Source: Salinispira pacifica (GTDB taxonomy: Bacteria; Spirochaetota; Spirochaetia; DSM-27196; Salinispiraceae). Taken from it: 64,000 nt of DNA. The translations under genes and the position numbers were made by a program. Each line of letters begins with the position of its first letter. Positions within the stretch are counted from its first letter, which is position 1. Below, piece by piece: positions 27,053 to 36,770 of the stretch. The stretch covers positions 1,129,001-1,193,000 of the forward strand of contig NC_023035.1 in assembly GCF_000507245.1 (NCBI RefSeq), written 5' to 3'. The notes under the pieces were generated by a model that saw only the letters and a list, made by a program, of their open reading frames with translations, was not told the origin of the DNA and ran no database searches.

Positions 27053-28036
27053 ATGGAGAAAGAAGTACTTTTCTCAGTAAGAAATCTCACCATGGACTTT
27101 ACCATCGGCGGGAAAACATTATTTTCACGGAGCCGGACGCTGCGGGCCCTCAACGATATCAGCTTTGATATTCACAAGGGCGAGTCGCTGGCCGTTGTGG
27201 GCGAATCGGGGAGCGGCAAATCGACGATCTGTCGAATCGCCATGGGATTCTACAAGCCCACCGAAGGGGTGATGAAGTTTGAGAACATGGACGTTCACAA
27301 ACTCAGTCCTGCGCAGAAACGCATATACAAACAGCGCTCCCAGATGATCTTTCAGGACCCCTTTTCGTCATTAAATCCCCTTCACAATATCTATTATCAT
27401 CTCAAGCGGCCCCTGCAGTTGTATTATAAAATGAGCCGGAATGAGATGAGGGAGCGGATGGATGAGACTCTTGAACTGGTTGGACTTGTTCCGGCCCATG
27501 AGCAGGGGCAGAAGCATCCTCATCAGCTTTCGGGAGGACAAAAACAGCGGGCTTTTCTCGCGCGCATTCTGGCGGTCGGCGCCGATCTTATTTTTGCCGA
27601 TGAGCCGACCTCAATGCTCGATGTCTCCATTCGCCTCGGCGTACTCAATCTCATGAATCGCCTCAAACGCGATCTTGGCAAGTCCTTCCTCTACATCACC
27701 CACGACATCGCAACTGCCCGATATTTTTCCGACCGGATTATTGTACTATATGCCGGACACATGGTTGAATGGGGGGATGTTGATATGGTTGTGAAGGAAC
27801 CGAAGCATCCCTATACCCGGCTCCTGGTTTCTGCTGCACCCGATCCCGAGCGGGAAGGACCTGCAGAGCTCGAAGTCCGCAAGGACGAGGAAACCGAAAT
27901 AACAATGTGGACCCCCGAGCGGACAGGCTGCCCCTTTTACAGCCGATGTCCGGTTGCTGAAGACCGATGCAGGCAACAATTCCCCGAAGCACGGGAGGTC
28001 GATCCGGGTCGCTTTATCCGCTGTATACACGGTTGA
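27053..28036 (+). CDS. ABC transporter ATPase, DppF/OppF type
   Basis: The second ATPase: Walker A GESGSGKST, Q-loop IFQDPFSSLNPL, signature LSGGQKQRA, Walker B LIFADEPTSMLD and H-loop YITHD. The C-terminus carries CPFYSRCPVAEDRC, the same type of Cys cluster as in the DppD partner. I place the start at 27053, two bases after the dppD-like stop; the longer frame overlaps the upstream gene and has no merit. The product has 327 residues. Confidence 0.93.
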   Translation: MEKEVLFSVRNLTMDFTIGGKTLFSRSRTLRALNDISFDIHKGESLAVVGESGSGKSTICRIAMGFYKPTEGVMKFENMDVHKLSPAQKRIYKQRSQMIFQDPFSSLNPLHNIYYHLKRPLQLYYKMSRNEMRERMDETLELVGLVPAHEQGQKHPHQLSGGQKQRAFLARILAVGADLIFADEPTSMLDVSIRLGVLNLMNRLKRDLGKSFLYITHDIATARYFSDRIIVLYAGHMVEWGDVDMVVKEPKHPYTRLLVSAAPDPEREGPAELEVRKDEETEITMWTPERTGCPFYSRCPVAEDRCRQQFPEAREVDPGRFIRCIHG

Positions 28037-28070
28037 TCTGAATAGCTGCGATCAGGGTGGAGGAAGATTT

Positions 28071-29243
28071 GTGAAGGATTACACAAAAGGAGAGAAGACC
28101 AGTCTGAATTTCCACCGCGTCCTCAACAGCATATGGCTGAACGAGGGAGTCAGCAGAGTGGAACTCAGCAGGGAGTTGAACCTTGACAAGGCAACCGTCT
28201 CGGTTATTGTGAGCTCTCTGATGAACAACAACCTGGTTCTCGAGGCCGAAAAACAGAATACTTCCTCCAGACCCGGCAGACAGCCGGTGGGTCTGGAAAT
28301 CAACCGCTGTTTTGGAGCTGTTGCCGGCATAGAGCTTCACATAGACCGGATTAACTGTGTGATTTCGGATATGCACCACAACATCCTGGACAGCATCAGT
28401 CTAGAAGGCAGAGTTGACAGAAAGAACATTGATTACAAGCTGCTTAGTCTCATCGATCACATTAAAAAATTGAAGAGCCTTAACGGTATGCCCCTGCTCG
28501 GGGCCGCTGTTGCTATTCCTGGACTTGTGGATAGCGAAAACGGGATTATCTTAAAAGCACCGGCAATCGGTCTGTGGGACGAGAGCTATGATTTTTCAAA
28601 GCGTGTCGCCGCCCGGGCCGATATTCCTGTTCTTCTCATAAATGATGCCAACGCCTGCGCATCGGGAATCCTTTCATCTCATCGCCGCAATCGTTATGAC
28701 AGCTTTCTCTTTGTGTATCTCGGTTTTGATCCGGTCCAGGACAAGCTGGAGGGCGAAGTTGATCATCCGGGAATCGGACTGGGTATTGTCCTCAATGGCA
28801 AACTTCATATGGGGCCTAAGGGCAGTGCGGGCGAGTTTCAGACCATCGGTTACCGCAGCAACCGGGTGAATCAGTTTAATCTCACCCTCGATGAAATACA
28901 CAACTACCGCCATTCAGAGGAAATCCAGATCAAGGTCGCAGACGACATCGCCAGCCACCTGGGCTTTTTGGTAAATGTGCTGAATATAGAACAAATTTTC
29001 CTTGGCGGAGACCTTGCGTATTACCATCCCAGCCTGGAGGGACGATTGAAGCGTGCAATCGACGAAAGCTGGCCTTACGACAAACCTGTTCCATGCGCTG
29101 TGAACTTTTTATACGACGAACACTTCCTTCCTGCAAAGGGTGCCGCCGGCATGCTGCTGGACCGCCTGTTCTCAATACCCGACGTCCTCGATGAAAACAA
29201 CCTAGCCATACTCAAAGACGCGATCAAAACCGCCGCCGGTTGA
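28071..29243 (+). CDS. ROK-family transcriptional regulator
   Basis: A repressor-type ROK protein: a winged helix at the N-terminus (GVSRVELSRELNLDKATVSVIVSSLMNNNLV) joined to a sugar-kinase-like ROK domain (LLGAAVAIPGLVD, LLINDANACASGIL, GIGLGIVLNGKLHMGPKGSAGEFQTIGY). The start is GTG at 28071 behind GGAGGAAG. The length of 390 residues is typical of XylR/NagC-like regulators. The usual ROK zinc Cys cluster is not visible. As the last gene of the importer operon it probably senses the imported sugar and binds the paired TTACGTAAAC motifs at the divergent promoters. Confidence 0.9.
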   Translation: MKDYTKGEKTSLNFHRVLNSIWLNEGVSRVELSRELNLDKATVSVIVSSLMNNNLVLEAEKQNTSSRPGRQPVGLEINRCFGAVAGIELHIDRINCVISDMHHNILDSISLEGRVDRKNIDYKLLSLIDHIKKLKSLNGMPLLGAAVAIPGLVDSENGIILKAPAIGLWDESYDFSKRVAARADIPVLLINDANACASGILSSHRRNRYDSFLFVYLGFDPVQDKLEGEVDHPGIGLGIVLNGKLHMGPKGSAGEFQTIGYRSNRVNQFNLTLDEIHNYRHSEEIQIKVADDIASHLGFLVNVLNIEQIFLGGDLAYYHPSLEGRLKRAIDESWPYDKPVPCAVNFLYDEHFLPAKGAAGMLLDRLFSIPDVLDENNLAILKDAIKTAAG

Positions 29244-29424
29244 CGGTAATTATCGTCAAGCTGTTTTACCAGCTATCCTTCCCATGATACAAAAGTAAAC
29301 GGGAATGATAAAATTCTCCAATTTTTTATGAAAGATTAGCCTGTCCGATTTTAGCCTGCGTTACAGGCGTGAGGACAGTTAGCGGGAAAGAACAAGGTGG
29401 TGGTATGAAAACTGAACAGCAATT

Positions 29425-30473
29425 AGGGCCTCCTGAAAAAACCTTAACCCTCTACATATAAATGAAATACTGCTAGGATTTGTGTATGAAGTGCACGGTT
29501 TTTGCGAAAACCAGGCAAAAACCCTTGCACCTGTTTTCTTGGCGGGAGGGATTATGTATAGAACTGAGGACAAAACGCAGCTTTCATTTGAAGATTTCTA
29601 TCTCCCATTTGGAGGAAAACTGAACCCCAATAACCGCTGGGTTCAGCTTGCCGATTTAATCCCCTGGGAGGATTTGGAAGCAGAATATGCCTCACAGTTT
29701 GCTATCGAAAGCGGGCAAGGAGCTTTGGCGATCCCTTTTCGGACAGCTCTTGCAGCCCTGATTATCAAGGAAAAACTGGGCATTACTGATGAAGAAACTG
29801 TCATGCAAATCCAGGAAAACCCTTATCTGCAGTACCTGATTGGCATGCAAGGTTACCGGGATGAAGCGCCGTTTGATCCATCGATGCCTGGTCACTCGCT
29901 ACGCTCGTTGCCCGGCCGTGCATCCGGGATGACGCACTTCAGGAAGCGAATCAGCATGGACATGATCACTCACGCAAATGAATTGATTATTGCCGAAGAA
30001 CGTAAAAAAAACTGAAGATGATACGGAAGCTGAAAAAGAAGAAAATCCTGAGGTAGAAAACAGCGGAAAGCTTCTGATTGATGCCACCTGCGTACCCGGT
30101 GATATTCGATATCCCACCGATCTTTCGATTTTAAACGAGAGCCGGGAAAAACTGGAAACCATCATAGACGTTATTCACGCAGAACGGCCCAAGGGCGCGA
30201 CAAAACCCCGAACATACCGGCAGAGGGCGCGAAAGGATTTTTTGGCTGTCATCAAAAAGCGCAAAGCGAGCAAGAACAAGATTCGCAAGGCAATACGCAA
30301 GCAGCTGGGGTACATACGCCGTAATCTCCGGCATATAGAGCAATTAGCAGCAGGTGTCGGTTTGAAAAGCCTGTCACGGAAACAGTACCGGAATCTGCTG
30401 GTGATCTCAGAAGTCTTTCGCCAGCAGGCCCTGATGTATGAAAACAAAGATCATCGAATGTCAGGCCGGATCG
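29425..30473 (+). mobile_element. IS5-type insertion sequence, copy B, 3' end lost
   Basis: Begins with the same terminal repeat (AGGGCCTCCTGAAAAAACC) as copies A, C and D and matches them up to GGCCGGATCG, then stops abruptly at 30473 where unrelated, IS3-linked sequence starts. The distal ~570 bp and the right repeat are missing. It carries the 42 bp insertion also seen in copy C and an A8 run at 30004-30011. Confidence 0.9.
29554..30473 (+). pseudogene. IS5-type transposase fragment, copy B
   Basis: It has the N-terminal domain (FGGKLNPNNRWVQLADLIPW) and the start of the DDE domain up to the MSGRI motif, so it lacks two of the three catalytic acidic residues. The first frame ends right after the A8 run with KKN and a stop. 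It diverges more than the other copies (for example VMQIQENPYLQYLIGMQGYRDEA), so it is probably an older insertion. Confidence 0.88.
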
Positions 30474-30511
30474 GAATATGTCAACATAGATTTCGCGTTC
30501 TTTGAAATAAA

Positions 30512-31549
30512 TCAACCTACCTTTTCAGCTCTTTGTTCATTCACTCTGTCTTTATGATCGGGGTTAAGGATCACCGTGTGATTTCCTTCCCAGGTACGGG
30601 GGGATCTAGTTCCCCATCGCTCCGGATACCGAGCCCAGGCCTCTTTCATGGTCTGATTTCTTTTCTGGAACAGTATATCATCTTCACCGGCTCGCCGTTG
30701 TGCCGGCGTTACATAACCCAGTGCTGAGTGAAGATGCTGCATATTGTACCAGTGTACAAATGCGGCGAACCAGTCCCTGGCTTGATGAATGTCCTCAAAG
30801 CGGCCCGGATATTTGGTGCTGTATTTCAGTGTTTTGAAAAAGGTTTCGATGAATGGATTATCATTGCTCACTCGTGGGCGACTGTAAGAGTTTGAAACTC
30901 CCAGGGTGTATAATAGCCCCAGCAGACTCAGCCCTTTCATCGGATTTCCATTATCCGAATGTAAATGGGCACCCTTTAGATTGAGTCGCTTCGAAAGCTG
31001 CGCAAACAGATCTCGGGCAAGCTGCTCATCCTCTCGATCATGCACTTCCCATCCGACAATAGATCGGTCGAAAATATCGATGATGACGTAGGCAAACAGG
31101 AATATGCCTCGAACTGATGTGTGTAGCCACGTAATATCCCAGCTGTATACCTGATTGGGGCCTGTGGCGACTACCTGCGGCGGTTTGCTTGCCATCCGCT
31201 TCGGCCGGGTGTTGCTTCGGTGGTGTACCATATTTCGTGCTCGAAGGACACGGTACATTGTGCTCTCAGATGCCAAGTAACTGCCTTCCTGGGCGAGAAT
31301 TGCGACAATCTCATGCGGAGTTATATCTTTGAATCGCTAACTCGTACACAGGCGGAGAATCTGTTCCCGTTCATCATCGGTAAGCTTCCGCACTACATTC
31401 TTGGCAGCACCCTTGCGTTTATCTTCAGTGCCGCCGGAGCGCCAGTTTTGCAGGGTCCGGGGTGAAATGCCCACCATTTCACATGCTTTCCTTTGCCGGG
31501 CACCGGCACCCACGGCACTGTCTATGGCTGCTATGACTGATTCTTTCAT
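30512..31549 (-). pseudogene. IS3-family transposase orfB with internal stop
   Basis: The frame starts with a helix-turn-helix (QRKACEMVGISPRTLQNW), then an in-frame TAG at 31337-31339 (LRLCTS-stop-RFKDITPHEIVAIL), then the integrase core: WDITWLHTSVRG, HSDNGNPM and NDNPFIETFFKTLKY with the D,D,E triad. Without the stop the protein would be about 345 residues, normal for this group. Reading through the stop is possible but mutation is simpler. Confidence 0.82.
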
Positions 31550-31560
31550 CTCCTGAGAGA

Positions 31561-31779
31561 TTAATCGTCCTCGTCGTCCTCCAAGATTTGATGGAGTTTT
31601 TTTTTCAGGGTGACTAGTGCTGCCATCTCGGCTAAAGCTTTATCTTTTCGGTTCAGCTCTTTTTCCAGTTTTTTAATGCGCTTCTTGGCATCCTTAAGGC
31701 TTTGCTTGTCTTTATTGTTTTTGTCAGCCACGGTTTCTCTGAGCTCCTGTTGCCATAATTGTAAATGCTCAGAGTGCAA
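31561..31779 (-). pseudogene. IS3-family orfA, N-terminally truncated
   Basis: The frame encodes HLQLWQQELRE and a charged coiled coil (KRIKKLEKELNRKDKALAEMAALVTLKKKLHQIL), the usual end of IS3-type OrfA proteins. The helix-turn-helix expected before it is missing; the sequence upstream runs into the truncated membrane protein. It lies in a different frame from orfB, as usual in this family. Confidence 0.7.
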
Positions 31780-31815
31780 TCCTTTTTCCCGAATCCAGGG
31801 GCCGCGATCTTCTTA

Positions 31816-32228
31816 AATCTTGCGCTCCGGTATAACAACCTATCATTCGCCAGTGGCACCACCGGGACGCCCAGCATCCAGGTTATGCTGATAAACAGGG
31901 CAATATAGAAAGGCATTTCGAGAAGACGCAGAACGGTTTTTTCCTGTAGGTCAAATTTTCCATCCTGTTGTTTCCATAATGAACGGAAAACGGTGGAGAC
32001 ATAGATGATAATGGCTATGAAGGCCAAAATGACAGGCAGAATCTGATTAAACAGCCGAATCACCGGATACCGGGAGACTGAATCAATCTGGGCAAGAATA
32101 CGGGATTCGATCATCAGGGCCGCCAGAGGATCAATTGATTTTATGGCGGCGATGTTGACTCCCACCACGATAACGGGAATTGAAAGTAAGGCAAGTCTCA
32201 CCTTCATCAGTCTGCTGATTTTACTCAT
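31816..32228 (-). pseudogene. Membrane protein N-terminus cut by IS3 element
   Basis: About 138 residues remain (MSKISRLMKVRLALLSIPVIVVGVNIAAI to LANDRLLYRSARFKKI), with three or four hydrophobic helices. The pattern of paired helices and a following soluble part resembles the membrane region of spirochaete adenylate/guanylate cyclases, but the diagnostic domain is lost, so the identity is a guess. A continuous frame reads on into IS sequence (to 31653), which is not native. Confidence 0.55.
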
Positions 32229-32672
32229 GGCGTCCCCTTTTACTTCCGCCGGTTATCTTTTTGATAAAACCATCGGGGGTTTTCCTTTAAAGTGCTGTGC
32301 CGGGGAGCACGCTTCCTGCGGAAAAAGCACCTTTATCTTCTTTCTGGAGTTTCTTCGGATATCTTAATCCATAGGCAGAGACAATTCATTGATCCAGGTT
32401 AATTAAAATTGAAGAAGGCGGAGCCGATGTTGCGACTACCGATGGTGAAATCTTCGTTGGTGATGGAAATTGGCTTCGATAATAATCACCCCAGGATTCT
32501 GGCTCCGGTTCTGGCGGAGCAAATTGCTGACCTATGACCGGAAGAGGTGCTATAATGGAATCAAGCGCTGAGTCCAAAAAGGTCTACTCTTTGAATTTTG
32601 GGTTGATCCACCTTTTGGCGCTACTGGATAAGGCCTCAATTTCAATCGCGGGACGGAGGGTATTATTTTAAA
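32229..32672. other. Intergenic, no supported gene
   Basis: Short frames only. A 63-residue minus frame at 32386-32577 is Pro/Ser/Glu-rich and looks like a gene fragment rather than a gene. The right end should hold the promoter of the two-component operon at 32673, but no strong -35/-10 pair was found. Confidence 0.4.
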
Positions 32673-33827
32673 ATGTTAAAGAGGTTGCCGAACTTCAGGG
32701 AAAACCATCGGCAGATAATCAGTTTTACCATCGTTTTTTTCATACTTTTGATTATTTTGTATCCATTAACGACCGGTATGCACAACTCCCTGGGAATTCA
32801 ACGATTCTGGAACGATAATACCGCCAAATGGCATGAATGCCTTGCCGCGTCCCTCCCGGAGGAGGATGGAGCCCTATCCCCCGTCAGTACAGCTGCTCCT
32901 CTGAAATCTATGGTAGACCGTTTGGAGGGGGAAGATTTTCAGGCTCTTATGCGGTTTTCCCCTGAACTTGCTGCATCTGTAGAGGCTTTTACCGCTCTGA
33001 TTCATAAAACGGGAACTCCTGGTACCATGGGAGAACTGTTGGAGATTGAGATTCACATCGATAAGGTCGCAGACGTCATTGAAAACCTGGCGGCACTGCA
33101 GGTTTCAGCCTTCGAGACTCTTCTTTTTACCAGTTTTATCCTCACCGCCTTCTTGGTTTTCTTCTATGGATACCAGGGAAGACAGTTGGCCGTTGCCATG
33201 GAGAAGAAGCGTCGGGCTGATGAAATGAAGCACAGGGTTACCGCTATTCATGAAACCGAGCGTAAAAAGCTGGCCCGGGACCTGCACGACGGAGTAAGTC
33301 AGAACATCGCCCTGGCTCGGATGTCCCTGGATAGGTTCCCCGAGGGGAACGCCAAGGTACAGCTGCGGCTGAGCCTGGACAAAACTTTTCAGGAACTTAG
33401 GAATATTTTATATGACTTGCGGTCCACCGAAATTAGTGAGACTTCCCTGGATGATCTCATACGGAGAGAATACAACAATTTTCAGGACCAATATGAATTG
33501 ACCCTTAAGTTAGATCTTCAACAGGATGTTTTTCCCCGTTGGAAGGAGGACCATCTTACCCAATGTATCCGCATTCTCCAGGAAGGGCTGGTAAATATTA
33601 TACGCCATTCCGGGGGAAAAAAGGGGGAGGTGTCACTCCGCTGCTCCGCCGGAAAGGTTATACTCCTCATTAAAGATGAGGGCCGGGGAATAAAAGGAGG
33701 TATACCGGGCATGGGCATCACCGGGATGAAGGAGCGTACAGCCCTTCTCGGTGGAACCATTTCCTGGAAAAGCCCCGGAGGTAAGGGTACTGAAATTCAA
33801 TTAACCATTCCGGAGGTTCTTTCATGA
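32673..33827 (+). CDS. Sensor histidine kinase, NarX/DegS (HisKA_3) type
   Basis: Two helices (about residues 17-34 and 150-168) enclose a ~115-residue extracytoplasmic helical domain. Then a dimerisation/phospho-acceptor region ETERKKLARDLHDGVSQNIALARMSL with His205, and a HATPase domain (QEGLVNIIRHS, DEGRGIKGGIPGMGITGMKERTALLGG). There is no HAMP. The length is 384 residues. It overlaps the response regulator gene by four bases. The signal is unknown; an ECF-like membrane protein and a lipoprotein lie next to it. Confidence 0.93.
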   Translation: MLKRLPNFRENHRQIISFTIVFFILLIILYPLTTGMHNSLGIQRFWNDNTAKWHECLAASLPEEDGALSPVSTAAPLKSMVDRLEGEDFQALMRFSPELAASVEAFTALIHKTGTPGTMGELLEIEIHIDKVADVIENLAALQVSAFETLLFTSFILTAFLVFFYGYQGRQLAVAMEKKRRADEMKHRVTAIHETERKKLARDLHDGVSQNIALARMSLDRFPEGNAKVQLRLSLDKTFQELRNILYDLRSTEISETSLDDLIRREYNNFQDQYELTLKLDLQQDVFPRWKEDHLTQCIRILQEGLVNIIRHSGGKKGEVSLRCSAGKVILLIKDEGRGIKGGIPGMGITGMKERTALLGGTISWKSPGGKGTEIQLTIPEVLS

Positions 33828-34474
33828 ATATACTTTTTGTCGATGATCACACCATCTTTCGGGAGGGCGTGGCCAGTTTTTTTACCGAGGACAAGAAGTG
33901 TAAATCTCTCTTTACCGCCGCCAATATTGATGATGCCCTGGCTATCTTAAGAAATGAGCCGGTGGATCTGTTGATAACAGATCTTAATTTCCCCGAGAGA
34001 AGCGGATTTGAATTGCTTGAAAACCTGCAAGGCGAGGCTATAGAGATTCCTGTTATAGTTCTATCAATGCTGGATGATATGGAAACGGTGAAAAAGGTTC
34101 TTAGTTTGGGGGCCCGGGGGTATATCACAAAAAGTTCCGGGTTTGAATCCCTGTCAAGGGCTATAAAGGAGGTATCTACCGGAGGATACCATTTTGACCA
34201 GCAGATTTTAAGCCTCCTGGTAAAATGTGCTGTTAAACAAGTGAAAAAAGCGGATTGTAACGGCTTTGATGAGACGGCTTTACTTGACCTCTCGGAGCGG
34301 CAGCGGGAGGTGTTTCTCCTGCTGGCGAAGGGGATCAAGATCGAAGAGATTGCCGAAAAGCTCTACATAAGCCTGAAAACCGTTGAAAACCACCGAACCC
34401 AGATATACAAAAAACTGGGAGTTAGTGACCGCTTGGAGCTTCACAGACTTGCTGAAGAATGTCAATTAATTTGA
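33824..34474 (+). CDS. NarL/FixJ-type response regulator
   Basis: Receiver domain with acidic pocket (FVDDH), phospho-acceptor Asp53 (ITDLNFPERSG), the conserved Ser and Lys (IVLSML, GYITKSS), and a C-terminal LuxR helix-turn-helix (LSERQREVFLLLAKGIKIEEIAEKLYISLKTVENHRTQIYKKLG). It has 216 residues. ATGA overlap with the kinase shows a cognate pair. Its end overlaps the convergent gene at 34462. Confidence 0.95.
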   Translation: MNILFVDDHTIFREGVASFFTEDKKCKSLFTAANIDDALAILRNEPVDLLITDLNFPERSGFELLENLQGEAIEIPVIVLSMLDDMETVKKVLSLGARGYITKSSGFESLSRAIKEVSTGGYHFDQQILSLLVKCAVKQVKKADCNGFDETALLDLSERQREVFLLLAKGIKIEEIAEKLYISLKTVENHRTQIYKKLGVSDRLELHRLAEECQLI

Positions 34475-35148
34475 TCTAAGGGGTTATTGCCTTTTCGGGT
34501 TCCCTTGTTCAAGAGGGGGTGCTGTAAGATGGCATAACTCACCAAGGCAGAAAAGACCTTGTCCAAAATGTTTGAGATCATTCCCGCCCAGAAAAGGGCG
34601 GTGACAAAAGACCGTCCGGTCACAATAAGCCCCATCACCAGTTTGTCGATTCCGTGAACTTTTGTTACACCGCTGAAGAGATAAAAAGAGATAACCGACC
34701 CCACCACACCATTGATTAGGGCGGCGAAAAGACCCAGCCATAGAAAGCCCGTTACATTTTTTAAAAAATCCCGTTTTTTCATGAATGCGGCAATCATTAC
34801 GGTCAGGATATGACAGATTACAAAGGGAAAGAGGGTTTGACTGGTTAGGGCCAAAATTCCGTTGGTGAGCACGGCGGTTGCCAGACCCGGAAGGAGTCCG
34901 AAACTGACCGTTACCACCATAGAGAAGAGGCTGTCCATATAGAGGGGAATCCCGATCTTTCCCACCAAACTTGCCAGAAGAACATTGAGGAGGGCGGCAA
35001 TAAAAACCGCCGGTAGTATTTTCAAAGGGATAACAGACTTCACCATGCAGCGAAGTATAACCAATAATAGAACAGAAAGCCATTCTGTCTGGAGCTCATC
35101 GGGATTCCAGCGGGATTTTTTCCCAAAAGAATGAGTGGTTTCACTCAT
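34462..35148 (-). CDS. ECF-type S-component-like membrane protein
   Basis: A 228-residue protein with six or so helices. The stretch GIPLYMDSLFSMVVTVSFGLLPGLATAVLTNGILAL resembles the core of ECF transporter substrate-binding (S) components, which have a 'PL.LD...T...A...GP..G...G...N' pattern. No energising A or T component lies nearby, so it would use a shared module or have another job. The product converges with the NarL-type regulator by 13 bp. Assignment is by resemblance only. Confidence 0.55.
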   Translation of the reverse strand: MSETTHSFGKKSRWNPDELQTEWLSVLLLVILRCMVKSVIPLKILPAVFIAALLNVLLASLVGKIGIPLYMDSLFSMVVTVSFGLLPGLATAVLTNGILALTSQTLFPFVICHILTVMIAAFMKKRDFLKNVTGFLWLGLFAALINGVVGSVISFYLFSGVTKVHGIDKLVMGLIVTGRSFVTALFWAGMISNILDKVFSALVSYAILQHPLLNKGTRKGNNPLDQIN

Positions 35149-35228
35149 TGCGCCAAGGGGTGGGTTGTTTCTACAATTAACTCCGAAGAGTTGTATCCAT
35201 TAACAGATTAGATTCCAAAGGAGTATGT

Positions 35229-36503
35229 ATGTTACGTAAGTTGCCAATTCTGATTCTTTTTGTTCCTCTCTTTTTTTCCTGCCGGCTGTTTGGGCCTGAT
35301 ACCTATGAACTTTCCGTGTCCGTGGAGAGTGGGTCCGTATCCCCCAGCTCATCGGTGATAAGTAGGTATATTATCGAGACAATAACCGATGATTCCTATT
35401 ATAAGGCAGACCGGCAAGATGCCACCAAAGGAGCGTTGGTAAACAGTTTTACCCCTGAAGAATTCGTTCTAAATTTGGACCTTCTTAAACTCTACACATC
35501 TTCAGAATCAGCCTCCATTACACCTCTTCGAAGTAACCCCGATGGGGCCATAATTCCTCGACATGTCAACATTAAAAAAGCGGATAGTTTTGTCCGGGAT
35601 TTTCAGGTTGCTGGCGCCGAATGGGATGGTATTTACATGCAGTTTCTCCCGGGTGTTGGTATTGAAGGAACCGGGTTGTACGAGGGCGACCGGATGAACG
35701 TGATGAGCTATATAGCCCTTGATCTAGGGCCGGATTACGACGGCATCCTTCTTCCAAATGAGATGCCGCAGGATGGATCCAATTATCAATTAAACCTGCC
35801 CGATATGAATTCTGATCTTCATTATTTTCAGTTTTCCGATGTTCAACCTTTTGATGTTGGTGACGGTTTCCTCAGCTACCTGATTATCGGCAGCGATGTT
35901 GAACAGAGTGGTATTCAAAATCCCTCCGGTGAAATGCCCCCTGCGGATCAAGGATATTGGGAGTTGCCAGGAGGATCTGGAGGAACCAGCGGCAATGCGG
36001 TCATGGTGTTCAAGCCGGGTCCCGCCTTTGATTTTAGTCAATACGCCAAACCGGAAATTGTTTTCGTTTGGGATGTAAACAATCTTGTGGAAGTTTGGGA
36101 TGCCGGCACCCCGAACAGGGCTGACGATATCGTTACTTTTAAACTTGATAACCCCTTTCCGGTAGGATTGGAACTACAGGAGAAGGATGATCCTTCGGCA
36201 GGAACTGCTGATTCTGTTCCTCCTGGATCCGTAGTCGGTGCGGCCATTTCTGGAAGGTCCACACACAACACGTTATTGTGGATTAACCCTTCAGATGATG
36301 ACTTTAAGGAAATCGTTATTGTCAGGAAAGAAGGGTCTGCTCCGGTCGATGAAAATGATGGGATGGAAGTATACAGGGGATATGAACCAAACTTTTGCGA
36401 TACCGATGTGACATCAGGCGTACACTATTTCTATAAAATCTTCGCTCTTGACTATTCTGACAATCTGTCAGTGGGGGTTGATGTCGATAGGACTGTAAAT
36501 TAA
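35229..36503 (+). CDS. Putative lipoprotein with C-terminal fibronectin-III-like domain
   Basis: A lipobox follows a short hydrophobic leader (LPILILFVPLFFSC, Cys18), so the protein should be lipid-anchored. The middle (residues about 30-300) is Asp/Gly-rich, beta-type and unrecognised. The last ~80 residues (VPPGSVVGAAISGRSTHNTLLWINPSDDDFKEIVIVRKEG to YFYKIFALDYSDNLSVG) look like a fibronectin-III domain common in spirochaete surface lipoproteins. AAAGGAG lies upstream of the ATG. A strong terminator follows at 36622. Confidence 0.7.
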   Translation: MLRKLPILILFVPLFFSCRLFGPDTYELSVSVESGSVSPSSSVISRYIIETITDDSYYKADRQDATKGALVNSFTPEEFVLNLDLLKLYTSSESASITPLRSNPDGAIIPRHVNIKKADSFVRDFQVAGAEWDGIYMQFLPGVGIEGTGLYEGDRMNVMSYIALDLGPDYDGILLPNEMPQDGSNYQLNLPDMNSDLHYFQFSDVQPFDVGDGFLSYLIIGSDVEQSGIQNPSGEMPPADQGYWELPGGSGGTSGNAVMVFKPGPAFDFSQYAKPEIVFVWDVNNLVEVWDAGTPNRADDIVTFKLDNPFPVGLELQEKDDPSAGTADSVPPGSVVGAAISGRSTHNTLLWINPSDDDFKEIVIVRKEGSAPVDENDGMEVYRGYEPNFCDTDVTSGVHYFYKIFALDYSDNLSVGVDVDRTVN

Positions 36504-36621
36504 GGTTGCGCGCTAACTCTCTCCCAAAGGGGAGAGAAGTAAATATTTTGGTACACTGCCTTCGGCGTGGGCGGTGAATTCTATTTATAACAATTAATAA
36601 AATCATTCAACTACCGATTTT

Positions 36622-36658
36622 GGGGAGTGTCTTTTACGAAGACACTCCCCTTTATTTT
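36622..36658 (+). terminator. Rho-independent terminator
   Basis: A perfect 12-bp stem GGGGAGTGTCTT / AAGACACTCCCC with a 5-base loop, followed by TTTATTTT. It lies 118 bp after the lipoprotein stop and would end that transcript. Confidence 0.9.
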
Positions 36659-36736
36659 CCCTCCGGACGTCATCAGCAATAAGTGGTAGGATGGATGGGA
36701 TATTCCGTCTGTGACGAATTATAAAAGGAGCCCCGA

Positions 36737-36768
36737 ATGAAATATTTAACTTTCACCAGTATAGTGTT
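36737..36768 (+). pseudogene. Start of a gene cut by an IS91-like element
   Basis: AAAGGAG, seven spacer bases and ATG begin a frame MKYLTFTSIVL, which looks like the opening of a signal peptide, but after about ten codons the sequence runs into the IS91-like fragment and stops. The site and start suggest a genuine exported-protein gene whose body has been lost. Confidence 0.45.
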
Positions 36769-36770
36769 AT

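Larger units (their letters stand above)
30474..31815 (-). mobile_element. IS3-family element remnant
   Basis: Carries IS3-type orfA (31561-31779) and orfB (30512-31549) parts. The left boundary abuts truncated IS copy B, and the right boundary cuts a membrane-protein gene near 31815. I could not find matching terminal repeats or a target duplication, so the ends are approximate. A TAG interrupts orfB, so the element is probably dead. Confidence 0.7.

Noticed and set aside
29244-29424. Terminator after the ROK gene (GACG...CGTC and AGCTG...CAGCT)
   Set aside because: Stems of only four or five bases without a T-tract; too weak to call.
31653-31815. C-terminal part of the 191-codon minus frame as native protein
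   Set aside because: It reads through IS3-type orfA sequence in another frame; the native gene ends near 31816.
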